From Thalassia testudinum (Eukaryota > Streptophyta > Magnoliopsida > Alismatales > Hydrocharitaceae): a stretch of DNA of 64,000 nt. The notes below the pieces were generated by a model. It was not told where the DNA came from, did not search any database, and worked only from the letters and a program-made list of their open reading frames with translations. A program made the position numbers and the translations under genes. The stretch is taken from positions 8,866,001 to 8,930,000 of the forward strand of contig JAZHRO010000022.1 in the NCBI GenBank assembly GCA_037157565.1, read 5' to 3'. This document shows positions 49,862 to 60,540 of this stretch, piece by piece; the stretch's first letter is position 1, and every line of letters starts with the position of its first letter.

Positions 49862-50540
49862 TTGAGAGAGCTCCTAGCTGAGGCGCAAGGGTCCAGGTTC
49901 ACCATACATCCCGGGAATACAAAGATGTATCATAATCAGAGACGTGACGTTTGGTGGAGAGGGATGAAGCGAGATGTTGGTGAGTTTGTGCAGCAGTGTT
50001 TGGTGTACCAACAGGTGAAGGACGAGCATCAAAGGATTGCAGGGCCATTGTAGCCACTTTTTGTGCCAAAGTGGAAGTGGAAGAGTATCACCATGGACTT
50101 GGTGGTGGGTCTACCGGTTACCCAGCGAGGACACGATGCAGTCTAGGTGATAATAGACAGGTTGACGAAGATGGCGCATTTCTTGCTGATCCGAGTCACC
50201 TTAGGACTAGCACAGTTGGCAGAAAGGTACATTCGAGATGTGGTACGCCTGCACGGAGTCCCGCGTAAGATTGTATCCGAAAGGGATACCGATTTTACTT
50301 CCCAGTTCTGGGTTGAGTTTTAGCAGGCTTTGGGGACACGTTTGAGGTTCAATACCGCTTATCATCCCTAGATGGACGGACAGTCGGAGCGCACCATACA
50401 GACACTTGAGGACCTTGTACGCACCTATGTACTAGACTAGAGAGGCTCCTGGGAGGAGCATTTACCCTTGGCAGAGTTTTCATATAATAACAGTTACCAC
50501 TCGAGCATCAGCATGGCACCTTACGAGGCTCTGTACGTAC
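49862..50540 (+). pseudogene. chromovirus integrase
   Basis: The zinc domain reads FTIHPGNTKMYHNQRRDVWW and then CLVYQQVK, where the second Cys of the usual CLVCQ has become Tyr. The core gives SITMDLVVGLPVTQRG, then GVPRKIVSERDTDFTSQFW and MDGQSERTIQTLEDL. The three acidic residues of the DDE triad (Asp of MDL, Asp of ERD, Glu of QSER) are all visible, though in shifting frames with stops at about 50050, 50142, 50322 and 50371. The domain ends at SYNNSYHSSISMAPYEALY. Integrase would insert the cDNA; this copy cannot. Confidence 0.88.
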
Positions 50541-50689
50541 AGAGGTGTACTGCACCCTTGAGTTGGGTCGAGGCGGGGACCAAGTGGGAGGTTGGCCCCA
50601 GGCTGATCTGGTAGAGTCAGGAGGTGATAGAGTAGATTCACAGATGACTCTGCACTGTCAGGAACAGGCAAAAGAGTTACACTAACTGG

Positions 50690-51165
50690 AAACGCAGAGA
50701 GGTGCAGTTCGAGGTTGGGGATCACATCTTTCTCCATGTTTCGCCCATGAAGGGTCTGCAGCGTTTTGGGGTGAAAGAGAAGCTTGCATCGAGGTTTGTA
50801 GGGCCCTTTGAGATCCTGGAGTGGGTGGGACCCGTTGCCTGCTGGCTTGCCCTTCCTCCCCAGCTTTCTGGAGTGCACAACGTGTTCCACGTGTCCAACC
50901 TTAGGAAGTACATCGCTGATCCTAGTACGTTCTGAGCCACGAGAGAGTCGAGGTGGGTGACGACCTAACCTACCCCGAGAGACCAATGCAGATACTAGAC
51001 AGAGCCGTCCGGAGTCTGAGTCGGAAGCAGGTACCACTGGTGAAGGTCCTATGGGGAAGCCAGCGGTACGAGGAGGCGACTTGGGAGCATGAGGTGGTAA
51101 TGCGAGAGCGGTACCTAGAGCTTTTTGAGGGTATGTCTTTTCGAACCTACTTCGATCATCTTTAA
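50690..51165 (+). pseudogene. integrase C-terminus and chromodomain
   Basis: The segment 50702-50935 has FEVGDHIFLHVSPMKGLQRF and RFVGPFEILEWVG, the GPY/F module, then VHNVFHVSNLRKYI. The segment 50953-51165 gives VLWGSQRYEEATWEHEVVMR with the following RYLELFE, a chromodomain that in this family tethers integrase to heterochromatic histone marks. Its presence assigns the element to the chromoviruses. A stop near 50934 separates the two. Confidence 0.85.
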
Positions 51166-51208
51166 GTTTGTTATGCATTTTATGTTCCCTTTTCCACACC
51201 CTAGCTAA

Positions 51209-51249
51209 CTCAAGTTTCGGGGACGAAACTTCCTTTGAGTTTGTTACGA
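51209..51249 (+). other. conserved pre-LTR motif, eroded polypurine tract
   Basis: TTTCGGGGACGAAACTTCC is the motif regularly found just upstream of the polypurine tract in Tekay/Del-type elements. The tract itself (about 51230-51249) is poor in purines. Confidence 0.6.
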
Positions 51250-53950
51250 TGTAAGGACCCATCACTTTTTAGCCTTTTAAGACGTCTGGAGTCTTAGTCA
51301 GACGTCTGTCCAGACATCTAGACCCATTCTCGGATGTCTGAAAGTGAAATTTTTGTACTGCGCACTGCGCTCTGCGCGCAGGTGACACACAGAACTGTTC
51401 CTTCCTCTCTCTCTTCCTCACCTCCCCCGAACCCTAAACCCCACACCCTTTTATATAAACCCCCTTCCTTTCTCCTCTCCACTCCACACACCACAGCCAC
51501 CACCACCATCAGTTCTTGTGTAGGAGCGGCGAGAGGGGGGCAAGCGAGGGAGAGTGAAAGGGAGGAAGGAGGAGAGAGCAGGAGGAGGAGGCCTAAGGTC
51601 GATGGAGCTTCGGTGGAAGCTCGGCGGAGCTCGCACAGCCAATGGCGAGCGCGTGCGCGAGGAGGAGGGGCCTTGGGGAGGCGGCCTCCCGGCCCTCTGC
51701 AGCGGTGTGTGGCGAGCGAGCGGAGCGAGCTGCAAGGAGTTCCTGATACTGAAAGCTTTCCAGTATCAGACATTTGGAGTGGAGTCCAGACGACTAGCGA
51801 GGCATCTGGACGTCCGGAGCTAAGGCTGGACGTCTGAGAACATGAGTTTGTGTGAGGTATGTATGTTCCTGCACTGATCTCCGCCATGTAGAGTATCTCA
51901 GCGTAGGAGCTGTGGAACTGATTTCTTTGCTGTCTTTCGTACGCAGGGTAGGCTTCGGGAAGGCACGCGCTGCGCTTTCCCTGGCACTTTTGGACGTTTG
52001 ATCACATCACCAGACGTCCGGAGGTGCTTCCAGACGACCAGAGACATTGTCCGACATATGGAACTGTCTTCAGAGGGTCGCAGAGAAGGTCTGGACGTCT
52101 GATCAGCCGTAGGAGACACAAGGTAAGATCTGACGCCTTTTAAGACGTCTGGGATTATTCCCAGACGTCTGATTTTGAACAGTAGGCACGTTTTTAACCT
52201 GTTTAAGGTCCGATCGGGGTCCGTTTTACGCAAACAAAATACCTGTACTTCCCTCTCGAGTTCCTCTATGTACTAAAGTCTGTTTAACACTATTGTGAAC
52301 TCTCCTTTTGTGATGTATTCCTTGGTATAGGATTTCAACCTACTACACGTTTGGATCCCGCAGAGACATCTGAGTCTGCGGTTTAAGCCTCCATTACTCC
52401 CGTATTTCCTGGTAGAGTGGTTTAATCCATTTATTAATATTTGAATAAGAATGTGCTTGGTTGAATTAGCCAAATGGAACTCTAGGATGTGGAATGAACC
52501 CTAGGATAGAGAAATGAATGAACCTGTTTGTACTATATGGTGTATTTGCATGCGTAATTGAGATAAATTGCTAGAAAATGCCTGTATTACAATTGTGAGT
52601 TGCCTGTTAGAATATGAGCTTCCTATATTTAAAGAATAATTACCTGTGAAATCACCAGTTGTATGTATTGAGAATTGAATTATGAAAATACGAGCTGCCT
52701 GTATATGGATAAGAAATGAATTATGAAAGATGAGATTTGGATCAGGATAAATGAGGTGAACGTGAGCATGAACGCTACGGGGAATAACGAGTATAACTCC
52801 TGTGGATAGATAGAATCTGGAATGTAGATGGGAGGTGTCCTGGCCCTTGCGTACTTGGTACCAAGGGGAGCAACTGTTCCCTTTTAGTGTAGAGCAGAGC
52901 TAGCCTCCCTTGGGTTGAGACCCGGGGTTAGGATTGGCCACTCTACACCAACTCCTGTCGATCCTCGCGTACGCAGTACCGAGGCGTGCTACTAGTGTAG
53001 GGAGGGAGCTAGCCACCCCACGGAGCCTGTGGTTAAGCTAGCCAACCTACACCGACTTTTTTGGCCCTTTGGGCAAACCGTGGTAGTAAGCCGAGGGTGC
53101 GCGAACTATGGAGGGGCGAGACCCCAGTTGGTTCTGAGGGACGAGACCCCTGTTCTAAGAGGGCAAGGCCCTATATTGTTCCATACTGTACTTTTGCGTA
53201 CCCGCTAACAGAAACGACTGACCGCGTGTCAATGCGGGGTAGCTACCCGTGCGCTTATCATGCGTGCCGTAGTCACCGCTACGTCTCAACAGTGACCCTG
53301 GGGTGGTTGACTGGGTGTAGGACTACCATGGGGGACTCTCCCGGCCAGGAGAGCACCACGTGTACCTTCTACTCTATGGAAAAGACTGCAATCAAGATCG
53401 TTCCCACGAGGAACATGAAAGATCAAGAATACCTAGATACTTGAGAAATAAATGGAATAGAATCACATAAATGAGATAAATAAAAATGAGAAATAAACCT
53501 ATTGTTGCTTTTACTGTACTTGCACTTAAATAATGTAAACACCATTCTACTCAGCATTCGCTGACTCTGTCTCCTCGTAACCCTGTTCAGGACCAGGAGT
53601 TGAGCAGCCTGAGTTTTCGGCTGCAGAGGATGCTGGGCCTAGTTGAGTCCAGCCATAGTTTTTCTTCATCATTTTCTTTTCTCCACTATTGTAGTAAGTA
53701 ATGGACACTTAGTTATTGTTCTGCTACTTCTGTTTCCTTTTTGCTTTCCGTTGTTGTGGTGGTATGTACTAAGACAGCTGTTCTACTTCCTTTACTCCTT
53801 TGTATGTTTCTTCTGCTTAGTTATATTGCATGCGTGAATATGGTTTATCTTCCTGCTTTTGGTTATTTCTTGTTGTACGACTACGTCTTGGGATTAGTCG
53901 AGGTGAGCCGGTCTCGGCTCCTATAGGGATCCGGGAATCGGGTTGTAACA
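51250..53950 (+). repeat. 3' LTR of the family-A chromovirus
   Basis: It matches 45072-47763. Phased palindrome sites lie at 51281, 51301, 51313, 51333; at 51769, 51789, 51809, 51829; at 51993, 52013, 52033, 52053, 52073, 52094; and at 52144, 52164. Apart from the 12-bp step 51301-51313 and the 21-bp step at the end of the six-site chain, all steps are 20 bp. The TATA box TTATATAAAC is at 51451-51460. Confidence 0.92.
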
Positions 53951-54474
53951 TTGGAAAATATCCAGTACGTAGAACTCTCGCGAGCCTTCTCCTCTGTACG
54001 GACCCTTCCGTGCTGCCTGCAGATTCTACGCCAGTAGCTTCAGGAGGTCACAAAGATCACCTTCTTGAGCTTCTCCTCCTCCCCGCACAAGCTCCTCTAA
54101 GCTCCCACGGCTCCCTCACGAGCTCCTCCCATGCTTTCGCTCCCTTCTCCTCCTCCGTGTCCCGTCTCTCTTCTTCCTCTCCACTCGCTGCACTGGTGGT
54201 TGGGAGGAAGGTGGCGGCCGACAGGAGGGAAGGATGGAGGTGGTAGTTGGTGGAGATGGAGAGAGTGGCATGGGGGTGGGGGTTTAAATAGGAAAGGATT
54301 TAGGGTTTGGGGGTGAGGAGAAAGGAGGTGCGCATGCTGCATGCGCATGAAAAAGAAAATAAGGTACGATTCTTCTACTTTCAGACGTCTGACCCTCTAT
54401 CCAGACGTCTGAACAAACGTCTAATGGATAATCCAGACGTCTTAACCAACCCAAAAAGGAAGCGGGTCATTTCA
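53951..54474 (-). repeat. first 0.5 kb of the family-A solo LTR
   Basis: On the minus strand this is the LTR start up to the insertion point of the nested element. It holds a TATA-like CTATTTAAAC near 54285. Two intact sites lie at 54383 and 54403 (20 bp apart). A decayed site lies at 54415 (12 bp on) and an intact GACGTC at 54436 (21 bp on). That is the 20-12-20 order seen at the start of the 3' LTR. Confidence 0.85.
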
Positions 54475-54845
54475 ACATCACTTGGATATTGCAAGCCATC
54501 ATTAGAATCAGAATATGAGTCAACATCTCTATAATGTTGACCAACGCCAAATAAAACCTCACGGGCTGCTTCTTTAGCCTTCTACTCCTTGGCTTCCTTT
54601 TCCCGCCTTGACATCATTGACTCGACAATCACTTCCTTCACATCATCGGGACAATCTTCACACTGCCACATTCTTTTCATCTCCAACTAGGTGGTGCTTG
54701 AATCATGTTATTCCACCACCGCGTAACTGTTTCCCACAAAAGTTACACTCTATCTGATATTTGCTTCCTTCTAATTTTGTGTAGTACAACCACCCAATAT
54801 CCTCTTTGCTGGCATCACTTCCTCTACTAGTAGTAGGGCTTTCTA
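54475..54845 (-). pseudogene. hAT transposase N-terminus with BED zinc finger
   Basis: Minus-strand translation gives SKYQIECNFCGKQLRGGGI and then FKHHLVGDEKNV, a BED-type C-x2-C...H-H finger used for DNA binding. After a frameshift it reads DCPDDVKEVIVESMMSRRE and YSDSNDGLQYPSD. The last codons fall in the ACATC/GATGT duplication, and the protein continues at 35147. One stop sits inside the finger (GGGIT*FKHHL), so the gene was probably dead by now. Together with 34552-35147 it forms one transposase gene split by 19.3 kb. Confidence 0.8.
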
Positions 54846-55237
54846 GATATATTGTTCATAGTTCATACAAGGTAACAAATTTAGAAGCAAAAATAAATAC
54901 ATTACGTTAAGAGGCTGACCCATAAATATTAATAAGGGAAAAACCTTCCAAATGTTTGGTTGGAAAATATTGAGCCTTAAGATGCGTTGGAGTTGGAGAT
55001 TCAAATGAAGATCCGGAATCCAGATGGAGCGTAGCTTGGAGACTTGGAGTGCGAGCAATTAGCTAGTGGTGGACTGCTGGTAGCAACTGTTTGAGTCTAC
55101 GAAAAAGATAAACTTTCAAGTTTTAATTTTTCAATCATTTTCAAATCATGTACGGGTTTGACATAAATGGGTTCCACGGATAGTGAAAGGGGCCACCATC
55201 GAAGGCTATTTCATTTCCCAAATTATAATTGTGTACA
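54846..55237. other. hAT 5' flank, no gene recognised
   Basis: This probably includes the hAT 5' untranslated end. I could not define a terminal inverted repeat. A minus frame at 54843-55058 shows no known domain. Confidence 0.4.
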
Positions 55238-55261
55238 CACTAGTAGAAAAAGTACTATTCG

Positions 55262-55750
55262 CGACAGAAATTCTCGACCATTTAAGTAACGGTCGGTAAT
55301 AAACATATTCTTGACCGTTACAAGAGAAACGGTTGCCAAAAGTCCGGTCATTAACTTTACCCCTGCAAAATAGTCGAGAAGGTTGAGACAATTTCGACCA
55401 TTATAAACAGTCAAGAATAAAACTTTAGTCGACCATTCTTATGTAACCGGTCGAGGATAAATAACATCCTCGACCTTGAAATATATAAGGGTCGAGCAAG
55501 TGAAGTAACGTTAAGACATCTAGTTGACACCATTGTTGATCGTTTAAAATGGTCGAGCATAATAATATTGTCGACGATTTCTATATTAACGCTCGATGAT
55601 GATGTTTCATAACCTGCCGGCGTGGGTTGCCAAATTTTCAAAGTCTATCATTGACCGTGTATTCATAATTGTTGAGAAAAGCATTATTGCTGACCATTAT
55701 TAACGGTCGGTAATAATCTTATCTTCAACCGTTTATTAGGAACGGTCAAG
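55262..55750. repeat. CACTA subterminal repeats
   Basis: Units of the type TCGACCATT, AACGGTCG and GACCGTT recur in both orientations about every 20-40 bp (for example near 55288, 55313, 55395, 55426, 55545 and 55700). Such repeats bind the element-encoded protein that helps the transposase act on the ends. Confidence 0.75.
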
Positions 55751-55759
55751 AATGTTAAG

Positions 55760-56440
55760 TAAAATCCCTACCGCATACCCGACTCCCTCCCCTTCGTCCC
55801 AAACCCTCCTTACAGTAGCCGCGCAACCTCCTCCCCTCGGCTCCTCTGCATCAGCTCCTCCCCTGCAACCGTCGCTGCGGCTCCTCCTTCGCGACCTCAA
55901 GGGGTACCCATCCTCCTCCTCTTCTTCCTCCTCCCTCCCTCCCTGCCACCCTCCTCCTCCTTCCCCTCCCCCTCTCCCACCACTAGCACCACTAGCCGTC
56001 ACCTGCACCACGACCACCGCAGCCACCACCTCCTGCCTCTGTGCCCACACCAACACCACCACCACCTACCGCAGCCACCGTCCTCCTCCCTCCCTTTCGC
56101 CACCACCCTTATCCTCCACCCTCCCTACTGCCCGCCTCCTCCTTCCCCTCCCCCTTGTCGCTGACCTTGCCCTTCCCCTCCCCTTCGCCCACCACTAGCC
56201 GCACCAGGACCACCCGCCGCCACCACCTCCCTCCCTACGGCCACCACCACCAACCGCCACCAACACCACCACTACTACCTTGCAGCCACCACCACCACCC
56301 TCTACCATCCCCTTGTCTCCACCTGTCCTCCTCCTCCCCCATCCCCCAACCCTCCTCTACCTTCCCCTCCCTGCCACATCCCCCTCCTCCTCCCCCTTAT
56401 CATGGCCAACCCCCTACCCCCTCCTCCTACACCCCTTGTT
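55760..56440 (+). repeat. C-rich low-complexity segment (CCT/CAC type)
   Basis: Long runs of CTCCTCC and CACCACC keep several frames open at once (55752-56198, 56041-56466, 56280-56507) with Pro/Ser/Thr-only products. This could be a GC-rich first exon or leader of the CACTA element, but there is no domain to support a protein. Confidence 0.6.
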
Positions 56441-56649
56441 TAATTTTTTTGCAAAATTTTATTTGATCATTTTTATTATTTTTGTTAATAATGAAAATAT
56501 TTCATAGTTGTTTAATTTAATGTGAAATTTGATCTAAATTATTGCATGTTAATTGAATTTGATGTTAAATTTCTCGTGTAAATTAAATGTAAATGTAATG
56601 TGACATGTGGGGTATGCCCACATGTTCAATTTGATTTATTTATAGTAGT

Positions 56650-56850
56650 AAGATGTGGGATGTGTTTAGGGTTTAAGAGTTAGGACATAGGTTTTGGTAT
56701 TTGGTTTAGAGTTAGGGTTAAAGTTTTAGGTTTTGGTTTAAAGTTTAGGCTTTAGGTTTTGGTTTAAAGTTAGAGTTTAGGTTTTAGGTTTTGGTTTAGA
56801 GTTTGGGTTTAGGTTTTATGGTTAGGTTTGATTTAGGTTAGGTTTAGAAG
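56650..56850 (+). repeat. degenerate telomere-like repeat (TTTAGGG-related)
   Basis: The stretch is made of words such as TTTAGGTTTTGG, TTAGGGTT, TTTAGAGTT and GTTTAGG, spaced 6-8 bp. They resemble mutated forms of the plant telomere unit TTTAGGG. It ends next to the family-B LTR at 56864. Confidence 0.55.
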
Positions 56851-56863
56851 GAATTCGACCAAC

Positions 56864-59680
56864 TGATGAGAGCCTCATCATGAGCCCTAACTAGCTCAGT
56901 TTGATGTATGAAAGAGAATAAGAGCTCCTACATAACCTAGAGAATGACCTAATTCAAGGAATTAATGTTCTGAGAAGAAAACATGAAACAAAGGTTAAAA
57001 CTGTAATTTTACCATTGCAATACATAAACGAGATTTCTCAGAGGCAAAACATACGTCAAATGGTCTGAATAAGATAAAAAGTGGGTTGGTTCAGTCAGAA
57101 ATGGGTTATTATGCAATCCAAGAATTAAATGACATTCTATAACCCTAAAATAGACCCGCTTAATTCAACAAGGTTTTGGTCAGGATAAAAATCAACTAAA
57201 CCCTCTTAAATTCATGGAAAAATATCCCCTAGGGTTTAGAACCTTCAATTTGGCCTTTGGAACCTATTTTGACCTAGATCGGGGTCCCAGCTCATTATTT
57301 GACCTAATTTGAATTTTTGTGTAGAATGTCTAGTCAAACATGGTCAAACCTAAAATCCAACTTCACCATTGGATTTCTTAGGTCCAAATTAGGTTTGTAC
57401 CAAAATTTGGACCTAAGGGGAGGTCATCTTGACCTATTTTGCAAAATAGTCCACCCAATTACATTCTGGCCCCTAACTTTTGAAAACTCTTACGTATACC
57501 CCCCTAGCTTCCTCGCCACTCTTGCAAACAAGCCCCTCCGCCATTAATGGGGAGAAATCCTACTCCGGCGAGGAATAGAGGGGGAGTACTCCCTGATTCC
57601 TCAGAGATCTCCTCCCAGACTTGGAAGGGAGATTCTTTGAGGAATTCCTTTTCATCTGAGCGTGATCCTAATATCTTATTCGCACCCAATTTCTCGTGCG
57701 AACGCATAAGAGATTTGCGTCTCCAAAGGTTTCCATCTCCGGCGAGGACTCTTGTGCTTGGAAGCTTGTCTTCCAAGCATAAGAGTCCCTACCAGTGACT
57801 ATAAAAGGATCCTCAACCCCGGCCGCATCTCTTTAGCTCGACTTGGCCAGAGAATCACCCCAATTTCATCTCCTTCTCCTTCAGTCAGGAGTCCAGTGAG
57901 CTCCGACGAGCCCTCCTCCTCTTTCTCGTCGCTCTGCCACAATGGCAGTGGCAGAGCTACCTTCACCACCTTCCTCCGCGTCGTGCAACACTAGTGCACG
58001 CACCTCTAGCCCTGTCATCTTCGCCGTCACCCCTTCACTAGACACCATCTTCTCCGACGATAGCAGGTACAACCAGCCGCCACCTCTCCCCCTTCGTCCA
58101 CTTAGCTAGGTTAGAATTACTCCTCTCTATCCCCTCTTCAATTCCCCTCTTTCTATTTCCATTTTCGACCCCTCGCAGCCACTGACCACCGCCATCTTCT
58201 CCATCTCCGACCACCCACCGGTGAGGCGCCTCCACCGCTCCACACCTCCACACGCCTCGCCAGACACCTCACCACCTCCGCCATCGTCCACTGATCACCT
58301 TCTGCCCATCCACTGACCGCCATCACCGCCCTAAACACCCACCGAACAAACCCATAAGCACGGCTACAGTGTCACCTAGGCACACATGCATAGGCCTCCC
58401 CGCGGCCTGCCACCCACCGTATCACCTTTGCCAAGATGCAGCGAAGCTTCCCATGCGTTTTAATGGGGCCACAAAGTCGTGTTTGTGTGTGTCAGATCTG
58501 AGCACCTGCCTCCATTGAAGCACACAGCAAGAAGGTCGCGAGCTTCATCCTAGGTTGCTGCGATCTAGGCAAACCAACCCAAGTGATGCGCAATGTGGGC
58601 GTGCACGTCTCCAGCCAAGTGAGTATCTCTGTAAGGAGCCTTGTTGCCCCAATTAGGTGAGAAACTTCCTGCGGGCGTGAGCGCAGAAGCAAATGTCCCA
58701 CCTCGTGAACGCATGAGCGCGGAGTGTAGTATAAGTTGTTTTTGTGCTTTCTTTTAATCGCCTCAAGTAACACAAGGGTGAGGTCCCTCGCCCTCGCTCA
58801 CACCTCGTCCGCGACCTGCCCCCGCGGATCTCTCACCCAACCCGATTACTTCCCATGCACTCCTCGCGCATCACACCCACGCCGATGCACCTGAACCCGG
58901 GTGCACGATACCCGACCTGATTATCTGGCTATGGGAGAGTGTATCGAAGAGAGAAATATAGAGAGAGAGAGAGAGACGTAAGGGAGGGTAGGGGATAGGT
59001 TTTGCTTCTGTGTGCATGCGCGGGGAAGAAGAAGGCGTAGCTAAGGCAAGGTGAAAGCGAAGAAGGGAAGGAAGAACACTTAGCTGCAGAAAGGAAGAAG
59101 CAAGGAAGGAAGGCCAAAGAGAAGAAGAGAAAGTTAGAGGAGAGCTAAGACTGAAGGAAATCAAGGCTGAAGAAGAAAGAAGAAAGAAAGAAGAAGAGAA
59201 GTAAAAGAAGAAGGTCAAAGAATAAGGTAGAAGAAGAAGACTGCAGAGGAAGAAGAAGGAGAAAGGCAAAGGCAGGAGATCCAAAGGAGAAAGAAGAAAG
59301 GCAGAAGACAGAGGAACATAAGAAAGAGCAGAGACAAAGAGAAAGAAAAGAGAAGAAGAAAGAAAACTCCGGAAAGAGATGGAAATAAGAGCTTAAAGAG
59401 AAATATCTTTTTAAGACGTCTGATTATAGAATCAGACGTCCAATTCTATTTTTTTGCTATAATTGACTCTTAAATTCTTGCATTTATATTCTGAATTAAG
59501 TTTTGAGTAACTCTAAGTGTTCAATTACATTATTGAGATTAGTGAATAAATTTCATTTGCTCCTTGTGTTCGACCTCGAATACTTAGGTTTTTGAGTAAT
59601 AAATTCTTATTTATTTTTGAGGCAATTTCGTCTATACTACAACGCAACATCTTTTAAAACACGATCTAGCCTCGTCAACG
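56864..59680 (+). mobile_element. solo LTR of family B
   Basis: It begins with the hairpin TGATGAGAGCCTCATCA and is flanked by CCAAC at 56859-56863 and 59681-59685. A TATA box (CTATAAAAG) lies at 57799-57807. A GA-rich tract fills 58930-59400. A GACGTC pair lies at 59415 and 59435. CCTTGTGTTCGACC near 59562 resembles the LTR tails at 38397 and 44376. The last two bases are CG instead of CA. Open frames in its middle, including 58871-59284 across the GA tract, are not genes. Confidence 0.65.
59413..59442. repeat. GACGTC palindrome pair, 20 bp apart
   Basis: AAGACGTCTG at 59413 and CAGACGTCC at 59433 repeat the pair geometry of the copia and gypsy LTRs. Here they sit about 1.6 kb downstream of the TATA box, near the LTR end. 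Confidence 0.85.
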
Positions 59681-59685
59681 CCAAC

Positions 59686-60540
59686 TAACAAGGTTTGAGC
59701 AAAAATGGGGAGTTTAGGGTTTTGCGGTGGGATGCTTTAAATGAGGATGTTGGGTGAGTCGAGATGGGGAAGGGAGGAGAAGGGGGTCGTTACCGTTGTA
59801 GAAATAAGAGCCTTTATTTAACAGGAAAGATTAGACGGTGCAAGAAGGGGAGGTTAACCATAAATGTCATTTCGTTAGTCTTTTGTTGGTGAGTGGGTTA
59901 ACCCTACTTCACTTAGATGGGAACTGGTTAGGGTGCACATTCTTGTGTCCCCATTTCTACTCAAACATTGATTTAGGTTTAGGTTTAGAGGGTTTGGGTT
60001 TCAATTTTATGATTTCAGGTTACAATTTAGTGTTTTAAGGTTTAACATTCATGATTGTAAACGTGTTTTTGATGAAGAATTGGAACTTTAAATTAGAATG
60101 AGATGGTATGATTCATGTTTGGACAGCAGCAACTACTTCATGATGACATTGACTGTCATAAGTAGCTACATGTTGAAACGACACTGATCATGTGTTCTTA
60201 ATAACTGAACTGAACTGCATGCTTATATTGTGTTCCTAAATTGTTTGAATTATTTGATATTTATATTTGATTATGAAATTTTTATTACAACTTTGTAGAT
60301 ACACACTTGCATAAATTTAGATTCACTTCATGACAAACAATAGGAATTATAACTCCTAGGTAACAGGTTGTGGGAGAGATATAATTATGTCGAAATACTA
60401 GCCTGTCGAGACTTATGATCATATTATACGGATAATGCAGAGAGTGTGTATACCTCACTTACATGCATGATACGTTGTCATTACAACATACCATAAGTGT
60501 CGTTGTCCTTTGTTCAGAGAAGTTATGAACAAAGTGGGGT
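59686..60540. other. CACTA internal sequence, no gene recognised
   Basis: This is AT-rich sequence between the nested LTR and the inverted repeat. It continues the telomere-like TTTAGG wording near 59970-60045 and may contain an untranslated leader or intron. Confidence 0.45.

Larger units (their letters stand above)
45072..53950 (+). mobile_element. full-length gag-deleted chromovirus, family A
   Basis: LTRs at 45072-47763 and 51250-53950 (TGTAAGGACC to CGTAACA or TGTAACA) flank a 3.5-kb interior holding a tRNA-iMet primer site, a short gag N-terminus and RT-RNase H-integrase-chromodomain. Flanks CTGGA (45067-45071) and TTGGA (53951-53955) form a 5-bp target duplication with one mismatch. 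The insertion lies inside a solo LTR of its own family, in the opposite orientation. A C-terminal chromodomain and TTTCGGGGACGAAA upstream of the 3' LTR fit the Tekay/Del group. Most of gag and all of protease are deleted, and pol has stops and frameshifts, so it is dead. Confidence 0.9.
35148..54474 (-). mobile_element. solo LTR of gypsy family A with two nested elements
   Basis: The LTR consists of three pieces: 35148-36769, 44507-45071 and 53951-54474, about 2.7 kb when added up. That equals the two LTRs of the intact family-A element (2692 and 2701 bp). On the minus strand it starts TGAAATGACCC (compare TGTAAGGACCC) and ends GGGTCGTAACA. It is flanked by ACATC at 35143-35147 and 54475-54479, and hAT coding sequence continues on both sides. 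No internal region lies between, so it is a solo LTR. The interruptions are the elements at 36770-44501 and 45072-53950. Confidence 0.85.

Noticed and set aside
50480..51265. Longest single open frame in the window (261 codons, minus strand)
   Set aside because: It lies antisense to the chromovirus integrase C-terminus and chromodomain, whose plus-strand motifs are clear. It has no recognisable domain of its own.
55752..56466. Proline-rich open frames of about 140-150 residues
   Set aside because: Several overlapping frames are open at once because the DNA is CCT/CAC-repetitive; the products are low-complexity only.
58871..59284. Minus-strand frame of 137 codons rich in Ser, Leu and Phe
   Set aside because: It is the complement of a GA-rich tract in the family-B LTR; the composition alone explains it.
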